Part shown: one piece after another, positions 15,657 through 24,675 of the stretch
How positions within the stretch are numbered: position 1 is the first letter of the stretch
How the letters are laid out: each line of letters opens with the position of its first letter
Assembly (NCBI RefSeq): GCF_014295035.1
Contig: NZ_CP060404.1
Span: 5,868,501-5,932,500, forward strand
Source: Streptomyces buecherae
GTDB lineage: Bacteria > Actinomycetota > Actinomycetes > Streptomycetales > Streptomycetaceae
DNA: 64,000 nucleotides
Direction of reading: 5' to 3'
The notes under the pieces: model-generated
Told to the model about the DNA's origin: nothing
The model's input: the letters and a program-made list of their open reading frames with translations, nothing else
Databases searched by the model: none
Program-made: the position numbers and the translations under genes

Positions 15657-17525
15657 TCAGCCGCGTCCGGACGGGCTCGCCCTGGTCACGGGCGTGTCGG
15701 CCCGCGCGCCGCGCGCCTGCCCACGGGCCGCGCGCACGCACGCCCACAGCAGTACGTCAGGGCCGGGCAGCCAGGGGTGCCGCACGTCGGGCGCCACCAG
15801 CCAGCGCGACCCGGCGCCCGCGCCGGCGGCCCGCCGCCCGGCGTCCGCCCCACCCGCCGCCGCCGACGCCACGGAGGCCAGGGCGCCCGCGTCCGGATCG
15901 GACGCCCCGGCGGACGAGCCCACCCCCCGCGCGCCGCACGCCCCCGCCGCGTACGCCGTCTCCGCGTGCGCCCCCTCCCGGTACGGCCCGCCCTCGACCC
16001 CCGGGCGCGGCGGGCCCGCGTGCCCGGGGTGGGGCAGTGCCGCGTCCGGGTACGGGGCGCCGGCCGGCAGGTCCAGCGGGCCGGGCCCCGGAACGCGCGG
16101 CTCGCCGGCGCCCGGGCGCCGCGCGAGGAACGCGCCGGCGAACGGGTCGGCCGCCTCCGGAAGGTCCCCGAACCCGGCCGGCTCGGGCGCGCGCAGCGGC
16201 GGGATGGTCACCGCGTCGCCGGCGCCGTGACACAGCAGCGGTGGCACCACCCCCGCGCCCCACTCCTCCCAGCTCAGCAGGGACGGCAGCCGCTGAGCCA
16301 CGCCGGGCCTGGTGAACAGCAGCACCCGCCCGCGCTGCACCGCCACCGGCCCCGACCCCGGCCCCTCGCACCAGAGCCGATCGACCATCCGCCGCCCGAA
16401 CAGGGCGGGCGCGCTGACGACGTCGAACGCGGTGCCGCACGGCAGCACGCTGGGCGCGGTCGGCCGGGCCGCCCACAGCGCGTGCACGCTGCGCGGGAAC
16501 GCGCTCGCCGACGCGAGCCAGTCCGCCCCGGCGGGCGTCACCGAGGCCGCCCCGTACCGCGCCTCGCCCACCGGCCCGCGCCGCTCCCGGGCCACGGGAC
16601 GCGGCGCGTCGGGCCGGGCGGGGGCGTCCGGGCGGCCGGCGCGCGCGGCCTCGGCCACGGTCGGCGCCACGCGCCGCGGGCCGCCGCCGGGGGCGACGGC
16701 GGCGGTTGCGCGGGACGCGCCGGACCGGACGGGGAGGCGAGCGCCCGGCCGCTCCGTCGGGTACTGCCGTGGGTCGGCCTGTCGCGCCTCGGACTGTCCC
16801 GCCTCGGGTTGCCGTGGCTCGGGCTGCCGTGGCTCGGGCTGTCGTAGCTCCGACTGCCGGGGCTCGGGCCGCGCGCCGGATCGCGCCGCCGCGGGTCGTT
16901 GGGCCGGTTGGGGCTGCGGGGCGGGCCGCGCGGGCGGCCTCGGGAGGGGCCTCGGAGCGATCTTCGGAGCGGGCCGCTGGGTGGGTGCCGGGGCTGGTTT
17001 GGGGGCGGTGCGGGTGGCGGCCTGCGGGGCGGGCGGGGCGGTGAGGCGGGGTGCCTCCGGGTGCGGGGCGCCGGTCGGGTGTGCGCGGGGGCCGGTGGCG
17101 GCGGGGCGGGCGGGCAGCGGGGCGCGGGGCTGCGCCGCCGCGGGCCGGGGCGGCGCGGCCGGGTGCGCGTCGGCGGGGCGCGGGGCGGGGGGCTCGATGG
17201 TGGCGGCGGCGTTGGTGGTCTCGTCGGCGGAGCGCGGCGCGCTGTCGCTGGTGGGGGCGGGGGTAGCGGCCGGGGCGACGGCATGGGGTTGACCAGTGCG
17301 CGGGTCGGTGTCGGGTCGGCCCGGGTGGCCGGTGCGCTCCGCTCGGGGGGCGTCGCCGGGCGGTACGTCCTCGCCGCCGGCGCCGCTCCCGGCTCCGTTC
17401 CGGGCGCCGCTCCCCGCCCCGCTGCGCGTCGCCCGCCCGGCCTCGCACCTCCGGGCCCGTCGCGTCTCGCTGCCGTGCCTGCCGCCGCTATGCGCGCTGT
17501 CGCTGGTACTGGTCATGGCGGACAT
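15657..17525 (-). CDS. Pro/Ala-rich protein with a C-terminal PrimPol-N-like domain
   Basis: 622 residues. The first ~330 are low complexity, rich in Pro, Ala, Arg and Gln, including a run of RQPEP-type pentapeptides near 220-245. The last ~290 form a compact domain with ADWLASASAFPRSVHALWAA, LPCGTAFDVVSAPALFG, RVLLFTRPGVAQ and DAVTIPPL. This matches the N-terminal part of actinobacterial bifunctional primase/polymerase-like proteins. The small gene at 49774 has the same layout. I cannot identify intact catalytic acids and would not claim primase activity. The start is weak: no clear ribosome-binding site before ATG 17525, and the ATG at 17516 is an alternative. It may be a structural or regulatory relic of that fold. 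Confidence 0.68.
   Translation of the reverse strand: MSAMTSTSDSAHSGGRHGSETRRARRCEAGRATRSGAGSGARNGAGSGAGGEDVPPGDAPRAERTGHPGRPDTDPRTGQPHAVAPAATPAPTSDSAPRSADETTNAAATIEPPAPRPADAHPAAPPRPAAAQPRAPLPARPAATGPRAHPTGAPHPEAPRLTAPPAPQAATRTAPKPAPAPTQRPAPKIAPRPLPRPPARPAPQPQPAQRPAAARSGARPEPRQSELRQPEPRQPEPRQPEAGQSEARQADPRQYPTERPGARLPVRSGASRATAAVAPGGGPRRVAPTVAEAARAGRPDAPARPDAPRPVARERRGPVGEARYGAASVTPAGADWLASASAFPRSVHALWAARPTAPSVLPCGTAFDVVSAPALFGRRMVDRLWCEGPGSGPVAVQRGRVLLFTRPGVAQRLPSLLSWEEWGAGVVPPLLCHGAGDAVTIPPLRAPEPAGFGDLPEAADPFAGAFLARRPGAGEPRVPGPGPLDLPAGAPYPDAALPHPGHAGPPRPGVEGGPYREGAHAETAYAAGACGARGVGSSAGASDPDAGALASVASAAAGGADAGRRAAGAGAGSRWLVAPDVRHPWLPGPDVLLWACVRAARGQARGARADTPVTRASPSGRG
16770..16880. repeat. 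15-bp tandem repeats inside the Pro-rich gene
   Basis: Units like TGCCGTGGCTCGGGC repeat six to seven times with drift, including two exact neighbours. They encode Arg-Gln-Pro/Ser-Glu-Pro pentapeptides in the linker. They look like slippage-driven expansion and could vary in copy number between strains. Confidence 0.75.
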
Positions 17526-17726
17526 ACTTACCGGGCGTTCAGTTTCCGTTTTGGGTGAATTCCGGAAACCAGGACAGGGCGGGGCAGTACGGAGTATCTT
17601 GCGCCCCCGACTACCTGGCGGGCATGTGCCACTGGTGCATTCGAAACGGTGTCCGATCCGGCGAGGCCGGGGCCGGCCGGCGCCGGGCCCGGGCCGCCGC
17701 GGCGAGGAGCGGCCCGCCGGTCCCGG

Positions 17727-18095
17727 TCACGCCTCCGTGATGGTGCCGGCGCGCATCAGCTCGCGGCCGTACTCGACCATCTTCCGCGCGTAGTCCTCGG
17801 TCCAGTCCGCCCGTTCGGCGATCATGGCCGTGGAGAGCCGGTCGAACCGCTGGGGGTCGGCGAGTTGAGCCGCCGCCACCGCCTGGAACTCGGTGGCCCG
17901 GTCCGCCGCCGCCCGGAACGCGAGGGTCAGCTCGGTCGAGCGGGCCAGCAGCTCGCGCGGGTCCTCTATCGACTCCAGGTCGAAGAAGTGCTCGGGGTCC
18001 GCGGTGGCCTCGGAGGGCTCGAAGAGCAGCGGTGCGGGTTTGAGGCGCCGCCCCGGGCTGGTGCGGGGGTTGGTAGCCGAATGCGGCTCGGACAT
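17727..18095 (-). CDS. Conserved hypothetical small protein
   Basis: 122 residues from ATG 18095, which has GGAGG seven bases upstream; a longer in-frame extension is only G+C-rich noise. Composition is normal and acidic, with a helical C-terminal half (LARSTELTLAFRAAADRATEFQAVAAAQLADPQRFDRL). There is no signal peptide, membrane segment or recognised motif. It sits between the Pro-rich gene and a TetR gene, all on the minus strand with separate spacing. I do not recognise the family and give no function. Confidence 0.72.
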   Translation of the reverse strand: MSEPHSATNPRTSPGRRLKPAPLLFEPSEATADPEHFFDLESIEDPRELLARSTELTLAFRAAADRATEFQAVAAAQLADPQRFDRLSTAMIAERADWTEDYARKMVEYGRELMRAGTITEA

Positions 18096-18353
18096 GTATC
18101 TACCTCCAGCGTTGAGTGCCGCGTTCCATTGTCCTGCCCCGCGCAAGAGCGCTCCGGCCCGGCGTACGGGCACGGCGCGCCGGCCCCGCGTACGGGGAGG
18201 AGGTGCGGCGATGGCCTGCGGAGGGGCGTACGGGTGTGGTGGGTGGGCTGGCGTGTGGGTGCGGCTCAGGGCGGCCCGTGGCCCCGGCTCGGAGCGGGCC
18301 GTGGCCACGGCTCGGGGCGGGGGCGCGTGGGTGTCCCCCAGGGGGCGGGCGGC

Positions 18354-18962
18354 TCACTCGGCGGCGGGGCGGGCCGGGCCGCCGCCGCGCAGGTGGGAGA
18401 TGAGCGCGTCGAGGACCGCCTCCAGGTGGAAGGTGTCCCCGGTCGAACGGAGCACGATCACGCCGCCCTGGGTGCCGGCCACGAAGGCCGCGGCCGTGCG
18501 GTCCGCGTCCACGTGCGGGGCCACCTCGCCGCTCTCCTGCATGGCGAGGATGCCCCGCCGCAGGTGTTCCTGCCACCGCCGCAACAGCGACGCGGTCACG
18601 TCGGCGGCCCCCGGCACGGTGCTGACCTGGCCGATCAGCGCGGCGAGCGGACAGCGCGGGCCCTGGGCGCGGTACCGGCCGATGACCACCCGCCGCCACT
18701 GCTCCCACGCGTCCCACGAGTCGAGCGAGCCCAGGAAGGGCTGTTGGTCGGCCAGCACCCGGTCGGACTCGTACTGGGCCACCGCGAGCAGCAACTCCTC
18801 CTTGCCGTTCGGGAAGTAGTGGAAGAGCTGGCTCTTGCTGGTGCTGGTGGCCGCGCGGATGTCGTCGAGCGTGACGTTGCCCGGATCGTCGCTGCGCAGA
18901 TAGCCGGCGGCGCCCTCGATGATGCGCTGTCGGGTCGCCCGCCCCTTGGCCGTGAACGCCAT
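18354..18962 (-). CDS. TetR-family transcriptional regulator
   Basis: 202 residues from ATG 18962. The helix-turn-helix is in residues 5-50 (GRATRQRIIEGAAGYLRSDD...TLDDIRAATSTSKSQLFHYFPNGKEEL), with the usual FHYF recognition end. The ligand domain has CPLAALIGQV, a pattern of the AcrR/YxaF-like subgroup. It is divergent from the SDR gene at 19109 with 146 bp between, and a clear inverted repeat lies in that gap. It most likely represses the dehydrogenase and itself. Confidence 0.88.
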   Translation of the reverse strand: MAFTAKGRATRQRIIEGAAGYLRSDDPGNVTLDDIRAATSTSKSQLFHYFPNGKEELLLAVAQYESDRVLADQQPFLGSLDSWDAWEQWRRVVIGRYRAQGPRCPLAALIGQVSTVPGAADVTASLLRRWQEHLRRGILAMQESGEVAPHVDADRTAAAFVAGTQGGVIVLRSTGDTFHLEAVLDALISHLRGGGPARPAAE

Positions 18963-19063
18963 GCCGCGCAGCCTACGACGCGGTGGATCAGGCGGTCCAC
19001 GACCGGACGGCTCGTGACCGGATAGCGAGACGGCGCCGGGCCGCGACCGGTTCGGGAGGGCGC

Positions 19064-19087
19064 GGTTTGGACTTGAGGGTCCAAAAC
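19064..19087. promoter_or_regulatory. Inverted-repeat operator between TetR and SDR genes
   Basis: Arms GTTTGGAC (19065-19072) and GTCCAAAA (19079-19086) surround TTGAGG, in the TetR/SDR intergenic gap just upstream of the SDR start. Size and location fit a TetR-family operator. Binding is inferred. Confidence 0.6.
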
Positions 19088-19108
19088 CGACTCCGTACGT
19101 TCGCCGCC

Positions 19109-19906
19109 ATGACACAGCGACTGGCCGGCAAGACGGCCCTCATCACCGGTTCGACCAGCAACATCGGCCGCTCAGTGGCCCGTCTCTTCGCGGCCCAGGG
19201 CGCGCACGTGATCGTCTCCGGGCGTGACGCCACGCGGGGGGAAGCGGTCGTGGCCGCGATCCGCGGCGACGGTGGTCGCGCCGACTTCGTACCCGCCGAC
19301 CTCGACGGCGGCTCCGCCGCGAGCCGGGCGCTCGCCGCCGCCACCCGCGCCGCGCTCGGCCGCCCGCTCGACATCCTGGTCAACAACGCCGGCGTCTTCC
19401 CGCCCGCCACGACCCTGGAGACGGACGACGCGACCTTCGACCGGGTGTACGGGGTCAACGTCAAGGCGCCCTTCTTCCTCACCCAGGCCGTGGTGCCGGA
19501 GATGATCGACAACGGCGGCGGGGTGATCGTCAACCTCGGGAGCTGGGTGGCCCGCCTCGGGCTGCCGGTGGGCGGTCTGTACAGCTCGACCAAGGGCGCG
19601 GTGGAGACGCTGACGCGGGCCTGGGCCGCCGAGTTCGGCCCGCTCGGCATCCGGGTCAACGCGGTCTCGCCGGGCGTGATCCGGCCCCCGGACCTCGCGC
19701 CGGACGCGGCGTACCCCGGCGAGGACCTGATGACCGGCACCCCGGCCGGCCGCGCCGGCCATCCCGACGCCATCGCCGCCGCCGCGCTCTACCTGGCCGG
19801 CGACGAGGCCGAGTACGTGCACGGAACCGTCCTCGACGTGGACGGCGGCCGGACGGGGGTCGCCGTCCTGGCCGTCCCGCCGGGCGCCCGCCACCACGCC
19901 GGGTGA
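19109..19906 (+). CDS. Short-chain dehydrogenase/reductase
   Basis: 265 residues from ATG 19109. Classical SDR: the TGxxxGIG-like motif reads TGSTSNIG near residues 13-20, the NNAG motif is VNNAGVF near 91, and the catalytic Ser lies in LGSWVARLG. The YxxxK reads YSSTKG and the late strand is RVNAVSPG. It reduces or oxidises a carbonyl/alcohol with NAD(P)H. It is controlled, by position, by the divergent TetR gene. The C-terminal DVDGGRTGVAVL is the normal SDR end followed by a short tail. The substrate is unknown; such TetR-SDR pairs often deal with quinones or xenobiotics. Confidence 0.9.
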   Translation: MTQRLAGKTALITGSTSNIGRSVARLFAAQGAHVIVSGRDATRGEAVVAAIRGDGGRADFVPADLDGGSAASRALAAATRAALGRPLDILVNNAGVFPPATTLETDDATFDRVYGVNVKAPFFLTQAVVPEMIDNGGGVIVNLGSWVARLGLPVGGLYSSTKGAVETLTRAWAAEFGPLGIRVNAVSPGVIRPPDLAPDAAYPGEDLMTGTPAGRAGHPDAIAAAALYLAGDEAEYVHGTVLDVDGGRTGVAVLAVPPGARHHAG

Positions 19907-19949
19907 GCGACCCCGGCGGGCGCCCGGGCCCGGGCGGGACGGCTCGGGC

Positions 19950-21392
19950 TCAGGGGCGCCAGCGCACCCGGTGCTCGTTGAGGTGGGCCAGGACGGCGTG
20001 GTTGGCCTCCCAGCCGTCCGGAAACTTCATACTCACGCCGAGCCGCACCGGTTCCGTCGACGGGTGGTCGTCCAGCAGTTCGGGCACCCCGGCCCGGCAC
20101 ACGACGACGCACGCGTGCCGGTGCCGCGATGCGAGCACGCACAGCCGGCCCGTCTCCAGGTGGAAGGCGGTGGCGTCGGGCCGGCCCGACAGCGGGTGCA
20201 GCACCACCGTGACGTCGAACTCCCGCCCCTGGAGCCGGTTCGCGGTGTCCACCACCACGCCGGAGACGCCCAGGTCGGTCAGGGCCGCGCGGACGGCCGC
20301 CGCCTGGTCGCGGTGGGCCGTGCCGACCGCTATCCGGGCCGCCGTCAGCGGCACCGGATCGGGGGAGCGCTCGCTGGTCGCGGCCCCGCCCCGGTCCAAC
20401 AGCCGGCGCACCACCAGGGCCACCGCGCGCACCGCCTCCGGGTCCGTGCGCGGGGTGTGCCGGGCGGGCAGCTCCAGCAGGCCCCAGCCCGCTTCGGCCG
20501 CCGCGTCCAGCACCCGGTCCACGCCCGAACCGTCCGACGCCACCCCGAACGACAGCCGCCGATCGCCGTGCTCGGTGCCGCTGCGGAAGGGCGTGTACGG
20601 GTAGAAGGCGGCCGAGACCAGCGGCGCGGCCGACGCGGGCAGCCGCCACGAGACCGGCAGCCGGTGCTGCGGCAGGTTGGGGTTGTGCGCCAGGAGCGTG
20701 GTGACGGCGCTGGCCGACGGGTCGTAGGAGAGCCCGGACCACTGCTCGGCGCCCACCACGCTGAACGGGTCGAGCTGCCCGGGGTCGCCGACGAACAGCG
20801 CCCGCTCGAAGAGTCCGGCGACGGCGAGCAGCGCGTCCGAGCGCATCTGGTACGCCTCGTCCACGATGGCGTGCTGCCACGGCTCGACGTTCTTGGTGTG
20901 CGCCCACTTCGCGGCCGTGGAGATCACCACGTCGAGCCCGGCGAGGTCGCCCACCTTCGCGGAGGTGCGCACCGCGGGCAGCGCGTTCAGCGCCGGGTCG
21001 TACGCCGTGGCGTCGCTGCTGTGCAGCCGGCCGATGGGCAGCTCGGGCTCCGCCTCGGCCAGCCGGATCACCAGGTCGTCCACCTGCGCGTTGGTCTGCG
21101 CGACGACCATCAACGGGCGGCCGGCGGCGGCCAGCTCGCGGGCCGCGCGCACCACCAGCGTCGACTTGCCCGCGCCGGGTGGCGAATCGACCACCACGCC
21201 GCGCTCAGCACCGGCCATCGTGTCCCGCAGGATGGCGGCCGTGGCCGCCGCGGCGGCGGCCCCGGGGTCGAACCCCGCCCGGCCGGCCGGGTCCGCGCGG
21301 CCGACGGAGTCGGCGTCGAAGGGGTCAGCGGGGTCAGCGGGGCCAGCGGGGTCGGCGAGGCGTGCGGGGGCGGCGGCGTCGGCGTCGCTCAC
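19950..21392 (-). CDS. SF1 (UPF1/Dna2-type) helicase-like ATPase
   Basis: 480 residues. A disordered Ala/Asp/Pro-rich N-terminus of ~40 residues is followed by a complete SF1 helicase set: Walker A PPGAGKST at 71-78, motif Ia QTNAQVDDL, Walker B with VDEAYQM, motif III VGDPGQLDPF, motif IV VSWRLP, motif V TANRLQGREFD, and motif VI ASRHRHACVV. The QGxEFD and SRxR pieces are typical of SF1B enzymes such as Dna2 and UPF1. It overlaps the upstream gene by four bases (ATGA) and is third in an operon after a Fe-S RecB-type nuclease and an unknown protein. Inferred role: 5'-3' DNA unwinding in repair, recombination or defence. Confidence 0.85.
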   Translation of the reverse strand: MSDADAAAPARLADPAGPADPADPFDADSVGRADPAGRAGFDPGAAAAAATAAILRDTMAGAERGVVVDSPPGAGKSTLVVRAARELAAAGRPLMVVAQTNAQVDDLVIRLAEAEPELPIGRLHSSDATAYDPALNALPAVRTSAKVGDLAGLDVVISTAAKWAHTKNVEPWQHAIVDEAYQMRSDALLAVAGLFERALFVGDPGQLDPFSVVGAEQWSGLSYDPSASAVTTLLAHNPNLPQHRLPVSWRLPASAAPLVSAAFYPYTPFRSGTEHGDRRLSFGVASDGSGVDRVLDAAAEAGWGLLELPARHTPRTDPEAVRAVALVVRRLLDRGGAATSERSPDPVPLTAARIAVGTAHRDQAAAVRAALTDLGVSGVVVDTANRLQGREFDVTVVLHPLSGRPDATAFHLETGRLCVLASRHRHACVVVCRAGVPELLDDHPSTEPVRLGVSMKFPDGWEANHAVLAHLNEHRVRWRP

Positions 21393-23314
21393 AGGAAGTC
21401 CTCGTCAGTCACGGGGTCGGGTTGGTAGGCGGGGTCGAACGGCGGCGCGCCGGGGGCGCCGACCAGGGCCGTGGCGCCCGCGTCCGCGTCACGGGCCGTG
21501 TCAGCGGCGACGGCCGCCGGACGGGCGGCCAAAATGGCGCCGGGGGTGTCAGCCGAGGCCGTGGCATCACCCGAGGCTGTGGCGCCGGCCCCGGCCAGCG
21601 TGGTGCCGGCCCCAGCGAGTGGGGCGGCGGGCTCGGCCAGCGGGGCGCCGGGCTCGGCGCGTAGTGGTGGGCCGCCGTGCGTCCACGGGGTCTGTTCGGG
21701 GTCGGGCAGCTCCGGGCCGCCACGCGGGGCGTGCTCGAACAGCGTCCAGCACACCCGGTCGCCCTCCTCGGGCACCGAACCGGGCTCCGGCTCCTTGCCC
21801 CGCCCCATGCCCCCGGTCAGCCGCAGCACCACCAGCGGCGCCACGTCGCCACCCGCCGCCGGGTCGGAGCCGTGCGCCCCGCCCGCCTCGCCCGTCTCGT
21901 ACGCCTCGTACGTCACGAACTCCGCCCTCTGCGTCCTGCCGTCGGGCAGCGCGCGGTAGACCTTGACGCCCTCGTCGAGCAGCGGGCGGTCGTCGGTGCG
22001 CACGGTGACCAGCGGGCGCGGGCGCGGGACCTTCGCCTGCGAGTACGCCATGACGACCTCGGTCACCTCGCCCGCGAACGCCTCGCCCGACAGCCGCCGG
22101 GCCGCCATGACCAGCGGGTCGTCCAGCGCCTCCTGGGCGTCGAGCTGGGCCTGCGCGGTCTCGCGGGCGGCCAGCTTCCGGGCGGCGGTCACCGCGTCGT
22201 CCCACTTCGGCTGCGGCGGCTCGCCGGCCCGCACCCGGTCCCGGTGGCCCGTGTACGACCAGCGGTCGCGCTTCCACCGGTCGGCGACCCTGCTCCCGGG
22301 CGGCAGCGCCCGCAGCAGGTCGACGCCGCGCCACAGCGCCTCCCAGGTCGGCCGGAGCTGGCTGGCGACCAGCTCCCGCACCTCGCGCTCGGCCGCCGCG
22401 ACGTCGGCGGGCACGCCGCGGGTCCGCGCCGCGTCGTACCGGGCCATGGCCGGGGCCAGCAACCGGTTGTCGAACGCCGGATCCGTGGCCGGCCCGGCCG
22501 GCGGGCACAGCAACTGCCCCCGGTCGTCGCGGGCCGTCTCGGCGCGCAGCGCCGCCTCCGGGCCCGCGAGCCCGGCCGGCGGGTCGATCCAGGCAAGCAG
22601 CGCGCCCAGGTGCTGGTCCTCAAGCCGGCTCTGGCCGGTCGCCCAGTGCTGGCCCAGCAGGTCGGTCAGCGCGAGCAGCAGCGAGGAGCCGGGCACCCGC
22701 GCCCGCTCCCCGTAGTGCGTCAACCAGCGCCCGAGCAACGGCACCCGGGCCGGCGCGGCCCGCGGCACGTCAGCCTCGCGCGGCCCCCCGCCCGGCTCGG
22801 CGGCGCCCGGGCCCGACGCCGGCAGCGGGCCCTCGCGCGCGCCCGCGAGGTCCTCCGGCTCGTGCTCGGCCGCCCGGCGGAAGCGCATCGAGCGGCCGAG
22901 CAGTCGTACGAAGTCGATGCCGGGGCCGCTGGGCACGAGCAGTTGCGGGGCGTCGGCGCACAGCTCGACCTGGACCGTGACCCGCTTGCCGGTCTCGGGG
23001 TCGGTCTCCTTGCGCTCCTCCCACTCCACCTCGTCCGCGCCCGCGGCGAAGTGCGGCAGCATCTCCTCGGCCAGCGCGGCGAGGAAGGCGAAGCGCAGGT
23101 CGCGGTCGCGCGGCTGGGGCACCACCAGCAGGCGCGGCGCGTCCCGGTCCGTGCCCACCAGCGCGCCGAGCGGCGCGCCCGCCTCGCCCGCGGTGGTCAG
23201 CGGCACCAGGGCCAGCGGCCGGTCGGCCAGGTGCCGGTGTCGCACCGTCGCGGTCGGCAGCGCCCGCCCGCTCCGCATGGCCTCCATCCGCGCCAGCGTC
23301 GTCATCAGCGCCAT
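21389..23314 (-). CDS. Unknown protein between nuclease and helicase genes
   Basis: 641 residues from ATG 23314, which has GGGGAGG four bases upstream; the start lies within the nuclease gene end (10-bp overlap) and the stop overlaps the helicase start (ATGA). The folded part spans about 1-500, including WLTHYGERARVPGSSLLLAL and LEDQHLGALLAWIDPPAG. The last ~100 residues are low-complexity Ala/Gly/Thr ending in an acidic tip, VTDEDFL, loosely like the SSB C-terminal tip. I recognise no domain. The tight coupling makes it an obligate partner of the nuclease and helicase, perhaps a loader or DNA-recognition subunit; that is inference. Confidence 0.78.
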   Translation of the reverse strand: MALMTTLARMEAMRSGRALPTATVRHRHLADRPLALVPLTTAGEAGAPLGALVGTDRDAPRLLVVPQPRDRDLRFAFLAALAEEMLPHFAAGADEVEWEERKETDPETGKRVTVQVELCADAPQLLVPSGPGIDFVRLLGRSMRFRRAAEHEPEDLAGAREGPLPASGPGAAEPGGGPREADVPRAAPARVPLLGRWLTHYGERARVPGSSLLLALTDLLGQHWATGQSRLEDQHLGALLAWIDPPAGLAGPEAALRAETARDDRGQLLCPPAGPATDPAFDNRLLAPAMARYDAARTRGVPADVAAAEREVRELVASQLRPTWEALWRGVDLLRALPPGSRVADRWKRDRWSYTGHRDRVRAGEPPQPKWDDAVTAARKLAARETAQAQLDAQEALDDPLVMAARRLSGEAFAGEVTEVVMAYSQAKVPRPRPLVTVRTDDRPLLDEGVKVYRALPDGRTQRAEFVTYEAYETGEAGGAHGSDPAAGGDVAPLVVLRLTGGMGRGKEPEPGSVPEEGDRVCWTLFEHAPRGGPELPDPEQTPWTHGGPPLRAEPGAPLAEPAAPLAGAGTTLAGAGATASGDATASADTPGAILAARPAAVAADTARDADAGATALVGAPGAPPFDPAYQPDPVTDEDFL

Positions 23315-24675
23315 GCGACCTCCCCGGACTCCGTGGCCCGGCCGGCTGGCCCGGGGTCCATGCCCGCCTCCGCCAGCGCCTGGGCGCGCAGTGCCGCCGC
23401 CCGGCGCAGGGCGCGCACGGCCGGGTCGGCTTCCTGGTCCGGGTCGGCTGGCTGGTCCGGGTCGGCTGGCACGCTCGACGGCTCTGCCTCGTCGCTCGCG
23501 GTCCGCTCGCCGAGCGCCGCCCCGAGCACGGCCTCCACCGTGGTCAGGCCGCCCAGCTCGCCCCGCACGCCGCGGCCGAGCACCTCCACCGCGCCCGCGG
23601 CCCGCGCCGCCTGCCGACAGTGGAAGGCCAGCTCGCACGAGGCCAGGCAGTCCGGTACGTACGCCGCCGGCACCGCGTCCACGGTGGCGGTCAGCTCCGC
23701 CGCCGGCCGCGTCGGCGTCTTGCCGTCGTCCGCGAGCCGGAGGTCGAACGTCGCGTCGCCCGGCAGCTCGGCGGCGATCTCCTCGATCCGGGTCAGCCGC
23801 GCGAGCTGGCGGCTGGTCACCGAGAGCTGCTTGCGGACGTCGATCAGCTCGGCCGTCGGGAGGTTGGAGAAGTCCTTGGGACATACGAGCAGCGCGCGCT
23901 GCCGCACCAGGCCGGCCGCCCCCACGGTGCCGTCCACCGGCCCGCTCAGCCCCGCGTCGGCCCCGGCCGGCGCGTCGTCCCGCGCGGCCGGCACACCCCG
24001 CGCCGGGCCGCCGTCGGCGGCCACCGCTTCGGCCAGCTCACGCAACGCCAGCACGTACACCGCCGCCTGTCGCGCCGCCGCGCCCACCTTCGTCGGGTCG
24101 GCCGAGCCGTCCAGCACCGGGAACGACTTGATCTCCACGACGGTCCAGCTCCCGTCCGGGTGCACCACCAGCGCGTCCGGCTCCAGATACGCGGGCGAGC
24201 CGGCCACCGCCACGCTCACCATGGGGTGCCGCAGCACGGCCCACCGGCCGGCGGCCGTGGCCCGCGCGAGCGCGAGCCGGGTGCGCTCCGTGCGCCCCGC
24301 GGGGCCGTCGGCCACCAGCTCGGGGGCGTCGACGCCGTCCCGTGGGGGAGGGGGCCCGGGGTCGCTCAGCCGCTCCCGCAGCAGGGCGACGAGCTGCTCG
24401 CCGCCGTCCGCGGTGACGCGCGCCTCGAAGACGTGGCCACGCTGGTGGGCGAACTGCGACTGGCCGAACGGCGCGGGCGAACCCAGCGCCCTGGCCAGCG
24501 CCGTCTTGTCCACTCCCGCGCCGTCGAGCAGCGCGCGGCGGCGGCAGCCGGGGTTGGCCGCGAGCGCCGCCAGCGCGCGGGCGTCCAGGGGGCGCGGGGC
24601 GACCCGTGGACCCCGCAGCTCAGCGAGCCGCTGCCGGAGCGCCGTCCGCTGGGGCGGTGGCGTTTCGGTCGGCAT
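23305..24675 (-). CDS. RecB-family PD-(D/E)xK nuclease with four-Cys iron-sulphur motif
   Basis: 456 residues from ATG 24675 (GTG 24705 is an alternative). The layout is that of Cas4/AddB/Dna2-type nucleases. Cys44 comes first, then HQRGHVFEA (RG at 79-80, Glu84), the metal site LEPD (Asp167) and EIK (Glu181, Lys183), the QAAVY motif at 203-207, and finally three cysteines at 343, 347 and 353. Four cysteines in this order typically hold a [4Fe-4S] cluster that closes the nuclease fold. The C-terminal ~90 residues are acidic and repetitive. First gene of a coupled operon with an unknown protein and an SF1 helicase. The 5' end overlaps the PAP2 gene by 56 bp in another frame. Confidence 0.84.
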   Translation of the reverse strand: MPTETPPPQRTALRQRLAELRGPRVAPRPLDARALAALAANPGCRRRALLDGAGVDKTALARALGSPAPFGQSQFAHQRGHVFEARVTADGGEQLVALLRERLSDPGPPPPRDGVDAPELVADGPAGRTERTRLALARATAAGRWAVLRHPMVSVAVAGSPAYLEPDALVVHPDGSWTVVEIKSFPVLDGSADPTKVGAAARQAAVYVLALRELAEAVAADGGPARGVPAARDDAPAGADAGLSGPVDGTVGAAGLVRQRALLVCPKDFSNLPTAELIDVRKQLSVTSRQLARLTRIEEIAAELPGDATFDLRLADDGKTPTRPAAELTATVDAVPAAYVPDCLASCELAFHCRQAARAAGAVEVLGRGVRGELGGLTTVEAVLGAALGERTASDEAEPSSVPADPDQPADPDQEADPAVRALRRAAALRAQALAEAGMDPGPAGRATESGEVAWR

